From NCBI GenBank assembly GCA_934376945.1, contig CAKRPI010000002.1:9071-73070 (forward strand): DNA of 64,000 bases. The letters are read 5' to 3'. Positions within the stretch are counted from its first letter, which is position 1. Each line of letters opens with the position of its first letter. The DNA comes from an uncultured Lachnospiraceae bacterium. GTDB lineage: Bacteria; Bacillota; Clostridia; Lachnospirales; Lachnospiraceae. A model generated the notes under the pieces. The model was not told where the DNA came from, made no database searches, and saw nothing but the letters and a program-made list of their open reading frames with translations. This document shows positions 1-9,210 of this stretch, in pieces. The translations under genes were made by a program, and so were the position numbers.

Positions 1-1
1 G

Positions 2-1630
2 ACGGACAGCGCTCAGGAGAGCAGTGTGCAGGCATGGCCGGAATTTGAGCGGATGTTTATGGACATGCGGATCGGAATTGAGAGGGTGGATGTATCGGCC
101 AGGGAGATTCCGGAGTTTTCTTTGTATGAAACAGTCGTTGTACTGCTTTCTGATCTGAGTCCGCTAAAGGAAGAACTGCCGGCACTTGCAGCGTGGGTGG
201 AGCAGGGAGGAAACGTTATGTTCGCATTGACGCTGCAGAAGAATACGTATGTATCGCTGATTGAGCAGAAGCTTGGCATTCTTTCATCAGGCTATGAAAA
301 TGTGCTGGTGGATCGGATTTATTTTGAACCGGATTTCCTGCTTGGAGGAGGAAGGACCTATGGTATTACCGATGGTTATGATTCGGCGTGGGAGGTAGAG
401 CTGGATGAAAAGGCGACGGTCCATGCGCGGGCGAAGGATGCAGAGGGCACTCCGCTGATCTGGGAAAACACCTATGGTAAGGGAAAATTTGTTGTAGACA
501 ATTTCGGTTTGTATGAAAAAGCAACGAGAGGATTTTTTGCAGCCTCCTACAGTCTTCTTACCGATGCGGGTGTTTATCCGGTGATCAATGGATCTGTTTT
601 TTATCTGGATGATTTTCCGTCTCCGGTTCCGTCCGGTGACGGAACGTATGTAAAGAGAGATTATGGTACGAGCATCAGGGATTTTTATACAAATATCTGG
701 TGGCCGGATATGCTTACCCTGGCAGAAGCGCATGGGGTACGATATACAGGCGTGATGATTGAAAATTATGAGGATGATACGGATGGAACAATTGAACAGC
801 CTGCCGATACGGAACGGTTTCAGTATTTCGGAAATATGCTGCTGCATAATGGAGGGGAGCTTGGATATCATGGATACAATCATCAGCCCCTTAGCCTTTT
901 GGATATGGATTATGGCGATGTACTTCCTTATAAGACATGGGACAGTGAGCAGGCAATGGATCAGGCGGTGACAGAGCTGATCCGCTTTGGAAAGGAGCAG
1001 TTTCCGGTGACAACACTGTCTGTCTATGTGCCACCGTCCAATGTGCTTTCAGCCGGAGGAAGAGAGCTTCTGGCATCAAAATATCCGGAAATCCGGACCA
1101 TTGCCAGCAACTATTTTACCGGAGAATTTGCATATGTACAGGAATTTGAGGTTGCAGAGGACGGGATCGTTGAGCAGCCGCGGATTATTTCCGGTGCAGT
1201 CCTTGATGATTATATGCAGATGGCAGCGCTTTCTGAACTGAATATGCATTTCGTCAATACTCATTTTATGCATCCGGATGATCTGCTGGACGAGGATCGC
1301 GGAGCGGCACTTGGCTGGGAGAAATTAAAGAATCGTCTGGAAGAATACATGTCCTGGCTGGATGCATCTGCGCCCGGCCTGCGCAGCCTGACCGGTTCGG
1401 AATTGTCCGGAGCCATTGAACGTTATGGCGGTCTGACGGTGGAGAAGGAAATTACTGACCGGGAGATTTTGCTGCGACTTGGGAATCTGTATGAGACGGC
1501 ATATCTGTTTGTGCGGATCAATCAGGGTACACCGGGGACAGTGACAGGAGGCAGCCTGACACATCTGACCGGAAAGCTGTATCTGCTTTGTGCACAGTCT
1601 GAAGACGTTGCGATAGAGCTGGAAAAGTAA
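2..1630 (+). CDS. DUF2194 / PelA-like polysaccharide deacetylase-type protein (5' partial)
   Basis: The reading frame is open to the window edge, so the N-terminus is missing; the first possible internal start is a GTG at 26. The visible part begins with a Rossmann-like or glutamine-amidotransferase-like half (residues 1-190). A carbohydrate-esterase-like half follows, with a FYLDDFPSP segment (Asp-Asp, as in NodB-type metal sites) and LGYHGYNHQP, which carries the HxxxH metal pair. This matches DUF2194 proteins, the PelA-like component of Gram-positive Pel clusters. By family inference it would trim or deacetylate the exported polysaccharide outside the membrane. It lies 13 bp upstream of pelF and opens the visible operon. 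The family call is fairly sure; the catalytic role is inferred. Confidence 0.75.
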   Translation, partial: TDSAQESSVQAWPEFERMFMDMRIGIERVDVSAREIPEFSLYETVVVLLSDLSPLKEELPALAAWVEQGGNVMFALTLQKNTYVSLIEQKLGILSSGYENVLVDRIYFEPDFLLGGGRTYGITDGYDSAWEVELDEKATVHARAKDAEGTPLIWENTYGKGKFVVDNFGLYEKATRGFFAASYSLLTDAGVYPVINGSVFYLDDFPSPVPSGDGTYVKRDYGTSIRDFYTNIWWPDMLTLAEAHGVRYTGVMIENYEDDTDGTIEQPADTERFQYFGNMLLHNGGELGYHGYNHQPLSLLDMDYGDVLPYKTWDSEQAMDQAVTELIRFGKEQFPVTTLSVYVPPSNVLSAGGRELLASKYPEIRTIASNYFTGEFAYVQEFEVAEDGIVEQPRIISGAVLDDYMQMAALSELNMHFVNTHFMHPDDLLDEDRGAALGWEKLKNRLEEYMSWLDASAPGLRSLTGSELSGAIERYGGLTVEKEITDREILLRLGNLYETAYLFVRINQGTPGTVTGGSLTHLTGKLYLLCAQSEDVAIELEK

Positions 1631-1643
1631 AGGAGGGTGGAGC

Positions 1644-3071
1644 TTGAAGATCTGTCTGATTCTGGAGGGATGTTATCCTTATGTATTTGGTGGTGTATCA
1701 ACGTGGATGCATCAGTACATCAATCAGATGACAGAGCACGAATTTGTGCTCTGGGTTATCGGCGCCAATGCAAAGGATCGGGGCAAATTTGTGTATGAGC
1801 TTCCCAAAAATGTAACGGCGGTGTATGAGGTATTTCTGGATGATGCGCTGAAAATAAAGGCGGCCGGAAAAATGAGACATCGGTTTTCGGTTCAGGAAAC
1901 GGACAGTCTGCGGGAGCTTATGATCTGCGGAAGACCGGACTGGGAGGTACTGTTTTCTTTGTATCAGGAAAAAAGGATGAATCCGATGTCCTTTTTGCAA
2001 AGTGAAGAATTTTTGAATATTTTAACGGAATCCTGTCTGAAGCATTATCCATATATCGCATTTGCGGATGCTTTTCACACAATGCGTTCCATGCTGCTTC
2101 CGGTGCTGTATCTTCTGGGAACACAAGTGCCGGAGGCAGATGTTTATCATGCAATTTGTACCGGATACGGGGGGATGCTGGCGTGCCTTGGCGGCTGGCG
2201 TTATCAGAAAAAGGTATTGCTTACGGAGCATGGGATTTATACACGGGAAAGAGAAGAGGAGATTATCCGTGCAAAATGGGTGGTTCCATCGTTTAAAAAG
2301 CAGTGGATTTCCTTTTTTTATATGCTTTCTGATATTATTTACCAGCGGGCTTTTTTGGTGACCTGTCTGTTTACAAATGCAATGCAGATACAGATTCAGA
2401 TGGGATGCGATGCCAGAAAGTGCAGGGTGATTGAAAACGGCATTCACTACGAGCGGCTTTCAGGGATTCCGCTCAAACCGGAGGATGATTGGGTGGATAT
2501 CGGTGCGGTCGTACGGCTCGCACCGATTAAGGATATCAAAACGATGATTTATGCATTTTTTGAGCTGTCTATGAGAAGGCAGAGAGTGCGGCTGCATATT
2601 ATGGGCGGTGTGGATGATGAAGAATATGCGGCAGAATGCCATGCACTTGTGGAACAGCTGAAGCTGGAAAATGTGATTTTTACGGGGCGTGTGGATATTA
2701 TCTCTTATATGGAAAGGCTGGATTTTACAATTCTTACCAGCATATCGGAAGGTCAGCCGTTGTCGGTGCTGGAATCTTTTGCAGCGCGCCGCCCATGTGT
2801 AACAACGGATGTCGGCTGCTGCAGAGAGTTGCTTTGTGGAAGGGCAGGAGATTCCTTCGGGGAGGCAGGCTACTGTGTGCCGCCTATGTACCGGGAAGGG
2901 CTGGCGGCAGCAATGGAAAAAATGTGCGCATCGCGAGCCAGAAGGCTTCGCATGGGGGCAAATGGACAGGCAAGGGTAAAGGCTTATTATCGCCAGGAGC
3001 GTATGATCAAAAAATACCGGGAACTGTATGAGGAGGTGAAAGGTCAGTGGCAGGAATCGGATTTGAACTGA
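1644..3071 (+). CDS. pelF: PelF-like family 4 glycosyltransferase
   Basis: A 475-residue cytosolic glycosyltransferase of the PelF type (DUF3492 N-terminus). PelF uses UDP-sugars to polymerise the Pel polysaccharide. The N-terminus KICLILEGCYPYVFGGVSTW is the PelF hallmark. The GT-B C-terminal half shows IGAVVRLAPIKDIKTMIYAF and the donor-site SEGQPLSVLESFA (E...E motif). The start is TTG at 1644, preceded by AGGAGGGTGG at 1631-1640. Its 3' end overlaps the pelG start by 25 bp, which suggests translational coupling. The pairing with pelG makes the assignment strong. Confidence 0.9.
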   Translation: MKICLILEGCYPYVFGGVSTWMHQYINQMTEHEFVLWVIGANAKDRGKFVYELPKNVTAVYEVFLDDALKIKAAGKMRHRFSVQETDSLRELMICGRPDWEVLFSLYQEKRMNPMSFLQSEEFLNILTESCLKHYPYIAFADAFHTMRSMLLPVLYLLGTQVPEADVYHAICTGYGGMLACLGGWRYQKKVLLTEHGIYTREREEEIIRAKWVVPSFKKQWISFFYMLSDIIYQRAFLVTCLFTNAMQIQIQMGCDARKCRVIENGIHYERLSGIPLKPEDDWVDIGAVVRLAPIKDIKTMIYAFFELSMRRQRVRLHIMGGVDDEEYAAECHALVEQLKLENVIFTGRVDIISYMERLDFTILTSISEGQPLSVLESFAARRPCVTTDVGCCRELLCGRAGDSFGEAGYCVPPMYREGLAAAMEKMCASRARRLRMGANGQARVKAYYRQERMIKKYRELYEEVKGQWQESDLN

Positions 3072-4510
3072 AAAAGCTGTTTAAAAGAAGAGGACTGTTT
3101 GCGGCATTTCGTGCATACGGCTATGCAGGAATTGTATGTACCGGGCCGATGCTGCTTGGGATCGTGCTGCTGCTTGGAATCATGTATTTGTGTGATGCAA
3201 CGGGAGCCTCCCGGCAGAGTAGGGAGCTGCTTGTCTGCATGATTACGTATACACTGCTTGCTTCGTTGCTTGTAACGAGCTTTCTCTCTATGGTAGTGAC
3301 GCGATTTATTGCTGATATGCTTTATGAGGAACAATATGAGGCGGTACTGCCGTCTTTTTGGGGATCGACCGCGCTGATGCTTGTGGCAGGAGGCGTGCTG
3401 TATGGCATTTTTCTGCTTTTTTCAGGAGCTACGTTGGTGGAAGGACTTCTGATGCTTTGGCTGTTCGGAGAACTGGTCGTGACCTGGAATGCAATGAGCT
3501 ATTTAACAGCGATCAAGGATTACAGGGGAATTCTGCTTTCCTTTCTGACCGCAATTGTTGTGACCTTTGTGACAGGCTGGCTGCTGCTGTATCTTGGAGT
3601 GCCGCATGTGGTCGGCCTTCTGATGGCAGTGTCGGTTGGTTATGGAATCATGCTTTTGTGGGATGTTATTTTGCTGTATCGATATTTTCCGCAGAGGGAT
3701 TTCGGTGCTTTTTTATTTCTGCGATGGGTGGATGAGTTTCTTCCGCTTGCATTTACGGGTTTGTTTGTTAACATTGGATTGTTTGCGCATCTTGTTATCA
3801 TGTGGATGGGACCGATTCGGGTACAGGTGAAGGGATTGTTTTATGGCGCGCCTTATCATGATGTCCCGGCACTGGCTGCCTTTCTGACAATTCTTGTGAC
3901 AACGGTCAATTTCGTTGTATCGGTCGAGGTTAATTTTTATCCGAAGTATCGGAATTACTACAGCCTGTTCAATGACGGCGGCGCGATCGGAGATATTATG
4001 CAGGCAGAAGAGGAAATGCTCCAGGTGCTTGGTATGGAATTGAAATATACGGCGATCAAGCAGCTTTTGACAACGGCACTTGCAATTTCTGTGGGTGGGA
4101 TTCTGATCGGATATCTGCCGTTTGGTTTTAATGATCTGATGGAAGGCTATTTTCGGACTCTTTGTGTTGGCTATGGCATTTATGCAGTGGCAAATACGAT
4201 GCTTCTTCTTTTGCTGTATTTTACGGATTATGAGGGAGCAATGGTATCTGCTGCGGTGTTTGCAGGTCTGACTTCACTTTTTACGGTGGTGTCCCTGCAG
4301 TTTTCGAAGGTATATTTTGGATTTGGCTTTTTGCTTGGAAGTGCATGCTTCTTTTTCATTTCAGCAGTTCGGCTGAATCATTTTACAAGGAAGCTGCCAT
4401 ATTACATTTTAAGTACTCAGCCGGTGACGGCAGAAGAAAAGAGTGGTTTGTTTACAGGACTTGGGAAGTACCTGGATCAGAAACTGGATCAGAAAGTGGA
4501 AAGGAGATGA
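3047..4510 (+). CDS. pelG: PelG-like polysaccharide exporter
   Basis: A 487-residue integral membrane protein with roughly twelve hydrophobic segments. It begins MAGIGFELKKLFKRRGLF, typical of PelG, a MATE/MOP-superfamily flippase-like protein that works with PelF to move the Pel polymer across the cytoplasmic membrane. The start is GTG at 3047, with AGGAGGTGAA at 3031-3040, inside the end of pelF. The charged C-terminal tail (KYLDQKLDQKVERR) is cytoplasmic by inference. PelD/PelE-type components are not visible and may lie upstream of the window. Confidence 0.9.
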   Translation: MAGIGFELKKLFKRRGLFAAFRAYGYAGIVCTGPMLLGIVLLLGIMYLCDATGASRQSRELLVCMITYTLLASLLVTSFLSMVVTRFIADMLYEEQYEAVLPSFWGSTALMLVAGGVLYGIFLLFSGATLVEGLLMLWLFGELVVTWNAMSYLTAIKDYRGILLSFLTAIVVTFVTGWLLLYLGVPHVVGLLMAVSVGYGIMLLWDVILLYRYFPQRDFGAFLFLRWVDEFLPLAFTGLFVNIGLFAHLVIMWMGPIRVQVKGLFYGAPYHDVPALAAFLTILVTTVNFVVSVEVNFYPKYRNYYSLFNDGGAIGDIMQAEEEMLQVLGMELKYTAIKQLLTTALAISVGGILIGYLPFGFNDLMEGYFRTLCVGYGIYAVANTMLLLLLYFTDYEGAMVSAAVFAGLTSLFTVVSLQFSKVYFGFGFLLGSACFFFISAVRLNHFTRKLPYYILSTQPVTAEEKSGLFTGLGKYLDQKLDQKVERR

Positions 4511-4514
4511 AAGC

Positions 4515-6284
4515 TTGAAACGAAACAAAACAGTCGGAGGACTTTTACTGTCAGCGCTGATCATCGGGCTTTGCAGCGGCTGTTCAAAAGATCGTTTCGG
4601 AGCGGAGACGGAGATTGTGGAAGCGTTGCCCGCAATTGAAAAGGAAGCGGTCAAAAGCATCAATGAAACGCATCTGAGAGATAAGAAGACCTTGTATGAA
4701 ACGGATGATGAGGACGGCGTAATTACGATGTATCTGACCGTTTCAAGGGGAAACAGTTCAGAAAATACGGACCACTCCTGGGAAGAGATCAACAGCTATT
4801 CTGTGTATGACTATGAGGAGATGGGGGTCGACCGTTATCAGGTAAATGGACTTTTGCAGGTCGGAGATGAGGACGGACCGGCAGCAGGAGAAGTCGGCTA
4901 TGGGGAAAGCGTACCGAATGCGACCGTGCAGATCCGTGGACAGACCTCAAGCCGGAATGCACAGAAGAACTATAAAATCGAATTGAAAAAGAATAAGGGA
5001 ATGTGGCGTGGTCAGCGGACGATCAATCTGAATAAGCATATGGGAGAGGGGCTGCGGTTTCGAAATAAGCTTTCCTACGATCTGATAAAGACGGTACCGC
5101 AGATGATCGGTCTTCGGACACAGTTTATCCATCTGTATGTAAAGGATCTGACAGAGGGTACAGATGCGGTGTTTGAGGATTATGGTTTGTATACACAGAT
5201 AGAACAGCTGAATAAGAGAGCGCTGAAAAATCACGGACTGGATGTAAACGGACAGCTGTACAAGATCAACTCATTTGAATTTTATCGCTATGAGGATGTT
5301 ATACGGCTGCAGGAAGATCCGGAGTATGATCAGAAGGCATTTGAAAAATTGCTGGAAATTAAAGGGGATTCGGATCACAGGAAGCTGATTGATATGCTCA
5401 ATGCGGTCAATGATAATTCCATTCCGATCAATACGGTGCTGGATGAGTATTTTGACCGGGAGAACCTGACTTACTGGATGGCATTTCAGATTCTGACCGG
5501 AAATGTGGATACGCAGAACCGGAATATGTTTCTCTACAGTCCGCTGAATTCTGATACGTGGTATTTTCTGGACTGGGACAATGACGGCAGCTTTATGCGT
5601 CCGGAATATGCGGTGACCGGTTTTTCTGACCAGGGTAGCTGGGAGATCGGCGTCAGCAACTACTGGGGGAATGTACTGTTTCAGCGCTGCCTGAAGTCAG
5701 AATCCTTCCGGGAAGAACTGAATGCAGCGATTTTGGATCTGAGAAGTTCCTTTACCTTGGAACGTCTGCAGGCAATGGTTGCTGGATATCAGGCAGTTGT
5801 AAAGCCGTATGTGTATACGATGCCGGATCAGATGAATGCACCGCTTACGGATACACAGTATGATGCGATTGCGGAAGCCCTTCCACAGGAAGTGGAAAAT
5901 AATTATCAGCTCTATCTGGAAAGCCTGAAACGTCCGATGCCATTTTATATCGGAGTGCCTAAGACAGACGGGGAAAAGCTTGCATTAAACTGGGATGTGT
6001 CGTTTGATTTTGATGCAGAGGATATTACTTATACGGTTGAGGTGGCAAAGGACTATCTGTTTGAGCATGTAATCTTCCGTCAGAGCGGTCTTCAGATCCC
6101 GGAAGCAGAGCTGGCACTGCCAAAGACAGGACAGTATTTCGTGCGGGTACGGGCGGAAAATGCGTCCGGCTATACGCAGGATGCATTTGATTATTATGTG
6201 ACGGATGAAGGAAAGCACTATGGGATGCTGTGTTTTTACGTTACAGCAAACGGTACGATTGAGGAAGATACGTATGAAGAGTGA
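4515..6284 (+). CDS. CotH-kinase-family lipoprotein
   Basis: The start is TTG at 4515, four bases after the pelG stop, with AAGGAGATGAA just upstream; longer in-frame versions would run through pelG. The 589-residue product begins LKRNKTVGGLLLSALIIGLC, then SGC, so it is a probable lipoprotein with an imperfect lipobox. CotH features are visible: IRGQTSSRNAQKNYKIELKK, NLNKHM, RNKLSYDL, and the metal-binding WDNDGSF, the counterpart of a kinase DFG. A fibronectin-like segment (DITYTVEVAKDYLFEHVIF) ends the protein. CotH proteins are atypical secreted kinases first known from spore coats. Here the gene sits in a polysaccharide operon next to VTC and DUF4956 genes, so a surface phosphotransfer role is inferred. 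Confidence 0.85.
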   Translation: MKRNKTVGGLLLSALIIGLCSGCSKDRFGAETEIVEALPAIEKEAVKSINETHLRDKKTLYETDDEDGVITMYLTVSRGNSSENTDHSWEEINSYSVYDYEEMGVDRYQVNGLLQVGDEDGPAAGEVGYGESVPNATVQIRGQTSSRNAQKNYKIELKKNKGMWRGQRTINLNKHMGEGLRFRNKLSYDLIKTVPQMIGLRTQFIHLYVKDLTEGTDAVFEDYGLYTQIEQLNKRALKNHGLDVNGQLYKINSFEFYRYEDVIRLQEDPEYDQKAFEKLLEIKGDSDHRKLIDMLNAVNDNSIPINTVLDEYFDRENLTYWMAFQILTGNVDTQNRNMFLYSPLNSDTWYFLDWDNDGSFMRPEYAVTGFSDQGSWEIGVSNYWGNVLFQRCLKSESFREELNAAILDLRSSFTLERLQAMVAGYQAVVKPYVYTMPDQMNAPLTDTQYDAIAEALPQEVENNYQLYLESLKRPMPFYIGVPKTDGEKLALNWDVSFDFDAEDITYTVEVAKDYLFEHVIFRQSGLQIPEAELALPKTGQYFVRVRAENASGYTQDAFDYYVTDEGKHYGMLCFYVTANGTIEEDTYEE

Positions 6285-7023
6285 GGATAAACGGGAAGTC
6301 TACCGGAATGAGTGGAAATATCTGATCAGCAGTTCAGAAAAAGAGCTTCTGAAACTTCAGCTGAAACAGTTTCTTATGCCGGACCCACATGCGAAGGACG
6401 GTGAGTATCAGATTCGAAGCCTGTATTTTGACGATTACTGGAACAGCGCCTTTGAAGAAAAGGAAGCGGGTGTACTTGTGCGAAAAAAGTATCGGATCCG
6501 TATTTATAATTACAGTGATGCATCGATCCGTCTGGAGCGGAAGAAAAAGTTCGGAAGCTATATTTATAAGGAAAGTGCACCGCTGACCCGCCGTGAAGTG
6601 GAATGGATTCTGGATGGATATTATGATTTTTTGCTGAAAAGTCCGTATGCTCTTTGCCGGGAATTTTATATTGAATGTATGAGTCATATGATGCGTCCGC
6701 GTACGATTGTTGACTATGACAGGGAACCGTGGATCATGGATGTCGGGACGGTGCGGATCACCTTTGATTCCGATGTCCGGGCGGCGATCGGAGGGTTTGA
6801 TATTTTTGATGTGTCTCTTCCGACGCTGCCGGTGCTGGAACCGGGCAAGCTTGTACTGGAAGTCAAGTTTACGGAGCTGCTGCCACAGCTTGTGAGAAAT
6901 GTTCTTCCGCCTCAGGCATCGGAATTTACCGCAGTATCGAAATATGTGCTGTGTTATGAAAAGACAAGATATCTGAATGGGTTTGAATACTGGTATGAGA
7001 CAGAGGAGAGGAAAATAAAATGA
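6274..7023 (+). CDS. VTC-domain protein (polyphosphate polymerase-like)
   Basis: The ATG at 6274 overlaps the cotH-like stop by 11 bp and follows GAGGAAG. The 249-residue protein has the VTC tunnel-fold pattern. It opens with EWKYLI; YQIRSLYFDDY leads to the basic strand RKKYRIRIYNYSD; then come LERKKKFGSYIYKES and the acidic LVLEVKFTELLP. In yeast the VTC4 domain makes polyphosphate from ATP. Bacterial single-domain versions are usually found beside CotH and DUF4956 genes, as here. No membrane segment is visible, so it probably works at the inner face with the membrane protein DUF4956. The substrate in this operon is unknown. Confidence 0.85.
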   Translation: MKSEDKREVYRNEWKYLISSSEKELLKLQLKQFLMPDPHAKDGEYQIRSLYFDDYWNSAFEEKEAGVLVRKKYRIRIYNYSDASIRLERKKKFGSYIYKESAPLTRREVEWILDGYYDFLLKSPYALCREFYIECMSHMMRPRTIVDYDREPWIMDVGTVRITFDSDVRAAIGGFDIFDVSLPTLPVLEPGKLVLEVKFTELLPQLVRNVLPPQASEFTAVSKYVLCYEKTRYLNGFEYWYETEERKIK

Positions 7024-7691
7024 GTGTAAGGGATATGATAAAAAAATCAGTACTGGAATCCGGGGTGTTCAATCAGTACAATGTTTCTGGAATTGCGGTG
7101 GCACTGATCGCAGCGCTGCTTCTTGGAGCATTAATTTATTTTATTTACCGGAAGTTTTATGCAGGTGTTATTTATTCCAGGAGCTTTGCTGTGACACTTG
7201 TCGGAATGACAGTGCTGACGTGTATGGTAACGCTGGCAATCAGCACGAATGTCGTTATTTCGCTTGGTATGGTCGGTGCTCTGTCCATTGTGCGTTTCCG
7301 TACGGCGGTAAAGGATCCGCTGGATCTTTTGTATCTGTTCTGGGCGATCACCTCCGGGATTACAGCCGGTGCAGGAATGTATGCACTGGCACTGCTGGCG
7401 GCGGCTATTATGATCGCAATGATTTATCTGTTTTATCACAGACAGCAAAAGGGCCGGATTTATATTGCAGTGATTCATTACCAGGGGGATGCGGCCGGAG
7501 ATGCAGTGATTCGCTGCCTGGGAAAGCGAAAGTACTTCATCAAGTCAAAAACGATGCGCAGGGAGCGAACAGAGCTGGCAATTGAGGTATTCTGTAAAAC
7601 GAACGACTGTGATTTTACAGAGAAAATGCGGGGAATTCCAGGAGTGGAGGATGTGACACTGATTCAGTATAATGGAGAGTATCATGGCTGA
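7020..7691 (+). CDS. DUF4956 membrane protein
   Basis: The ATG at 7020 overlaps the VTC stop in an ATGA junction. The 223-residue product has about four membrane segments in residues 20-140, with the DUF4956 hallmark SIVRFRTAVKDPLDLLYLFW between them. A soluble C-terminal domain follows (YIAVIHYQGDAAGDAVIRCL, ending in a ferredoxin-like or ACT-like pattern). The molecular function is not established. Its constant neighbours, VTC and CotH, suggest a membrane channel or regulator for that pair. Confidence 0.85.
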   Translation: MSVRDMIKKSVLESGVFNQYNVSGIAVALIAALLLGALIYFIYRKFYAGVIYSRSFAVTLVGMTVLTCMVTLAISTNVVISLGMVGALSIVRFRTAVKDPLDLLYLFWAITSGITAGAGMYALALLAAAIMIAMIYLFYHRQQKGRIYIAVIHYQGDAAGDAVIRCLGKRKYFIKSKTMRRERTELAIEVFCKTNDCDFTEKMRGIPGVEDVTLIQYNGEYHG

Positions 7692-9048
7692 AAAACGAAG
7701 ATGGCTGCTTCTTGTTGGCACATTGCTGGTAGTGGCGGCTTGGCTGTTTGCAGAAATGGTGAAGGGATCCGTACGGATGGTAAGAAAGACGTATGAACGA
7801 TCCGGGGAGGTGTTTGGCAATCCGCTGATGGGTTACGCACCGCCGGCGTGGTACGAAGAAGTGACGGATGATATACAGCTTTTGTATATGGACATCACAT
7901 GGGCAGAACTGGAGCCATGGGAGGGAGTCTATGACTGGTCGGCGATTGAAGAGGAAAATCAGACAGAGCGCTGGAAAAGGGAAGGGAAGCATCTCGTTTT
8001 GCGCTTTGTCTGTGACATTCCGGGCGATGAGTGTCACATGGATATCCCCAAGTGGCTGTATGAAAAGACCGGAGAAGCGGGCACCTGGTATGACGGAGAA
8101 TATGGAAAAGGCTTTGCACCGGATTATGACAATGAGATCTTTATTGCCTGCCATGAGCAGGCAGTTGCAGCGCTTGGCGCACATTTCGGACAGGATGGGC
8201 TGGTTGCATATGTGGAGCTTGGCAGTCTTGGGCACTGGGGAGAATGGCACGTGAATTATGAGGAAGGGATTCCGTGTATTCCAAAAGAGGCAGTGCGGGA
8301 TCGGTATATTGCGCCGTGGATTCTGGCTTTTCCAAAGGCAAAGCTGTTGATGCGGCGTCCGTTTCATGCGGCGGAGCGTTATGGGATGGGACTGTACAAC
8401 GATATGGCAGGACACGCAGAGGCGACGGAGGAATGGCTTGGATGGATCCGTGAGGGCGGCGATTATGGGCAGGCTGCGGAAGAGGATGCATTATCGGTGA
8501 TGCCCGATTTCTGGAAGGGTGCACCGTCCGGCGGAGAACTGACAAGCTCTGTTTCGATGAAGGAGCTGCTTGATACAGGGCTGGATGAGACATTGCGGCT
8601 GGTAAGGGAATCTCATACGACATTTCTTGGACCGAAGATTGCGGATATGATGTATCCGAAAGGATATGAAGCGGTGCTTGGGCAGATGGGCTACCGCATC
8701 TGGATTCCTGGTGCAGAGCTGAAAACGCGTAAAGATAAGACGGTACTCAGTCTGACATGGGAAAACGATGGGATTGCACCATTTTATGGAAGCTGGCCGG
8801 TGTATGTGTATGTCGAGACGGATGAGGGAGAGCTGGTGGAGAAGAAAATGGTTGATATTCAGCTTTCATCGCTGATTCCTGGTATGCAGATCAGAACGGA
8901 TACAATGCTTACGACAGAGAATCTGCAGACGCTTGCAGGGAAAGCATATCGGATCTGGCTTGGCGTGGAAGACCCGATGACACAAAAACCACAGCTTAGA
9001 CTGGCTATGGATGTACTGTACGAAGGTGGAAAAAACCGGTTGTTGTAA
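7684..9048 (+). CDS. DUF4832 glycoside-hydrolase-like exported protein
   Basis: The start at 7684 (ATGGCTGA, overlapping the DUF4956 stop) follows GGAGAG; an in-frame ATG at 7672 has a poorer ribosome site. The 454-residue protein has an N-terminal membrane anchor or signal (WLLLVGTLLVVAAWLFAEMV) and a TIM-barrel-like body. NPLMGYAPPAWYEE and LLYMDITWAELEPWEGVYDW resemble the first barrel strands of GH42-like enzymes. VAYVELGSLGHWGEWH is the fourth strand, with Glu in the usual acid/base place. A beta-rich DUF4832 C-terminus follows. As the last gene of the Pel-like operon it is a candidate for a hydrolase or binding protein acting on the secreted polymer. The substrate is unknown. Confidence 0.75.
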   Translation: MAEKRRWLLLVGTLLVVAAWLFAEMVKGSVRMVRKTYERSGEVFGNPLMGYAPPAWYEEVTDDIQLLYMDITWAELEPWEGVYDWSAIEEENQTERWKREGKHLVLRFVCDIPGDECHMDIPKWLYEKTGEAGTWYDGEYGKGFAPDYDNEIFIACHEQAVAALGAHFGQDGLVAYVELGSLGHWGEWHVNYEEGIPCIPKEAVRDRYIAPWILAFPKAKLLMRRPFHAAERYGMGLYNDMAGHAEATEEWLGWIREGGDYGQAAEEDALSVMPDFWKGAPSGGELTSSVSMKELLDTGLDETLRLVRESHTTFLGPKIADMMYPKGYEAVLGQMGYRIWIPGAELKTRKDKTVLSLTWENDGIAPFYGSWPVYVYVETDEGELVEKKMVDIQLSSLIPGMQIRTDTMLTTENLQTLAGKAYRIWLGVEDPMTQKPQLRLAMDVLYEGGKNRLL

Positions 9049-9081
9049 TGTTAGAATAAGAGAGATGAAGAATTTACTGAA

Positions 9082-9200
9082 AGTCCCCTGCGAGGTTGCT
9101 AAGAGCAATAAGCAGGGGACAGCTTCATGTCAAAGCGGATATTCGCAATTCGCTTCGCTACTTGATTGACTCGGTTAAAGAGTTTGGCATATCCTGGTTT
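9082..9200. repeat. Modular intergenic repeat, copy 1 (modules A and B)
   Basis: Immediately after the pel operon. AGTCCCCTGC (9082) and GCAGGGGACA (9112) form a hairpin, module A. Module B (9132-9164) is inverted relative to most copies and ends GCTTCGCTACTTG. TGACTCGGTTAA follows, the reverse of the usual TTAACCGAGTCA border. The hairpin may also terminate the pel operon, as no other terminator is seen between the two convergent genes. Confidence 0.8.
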
Positions 9201-9210
9201 TATGGCATTT

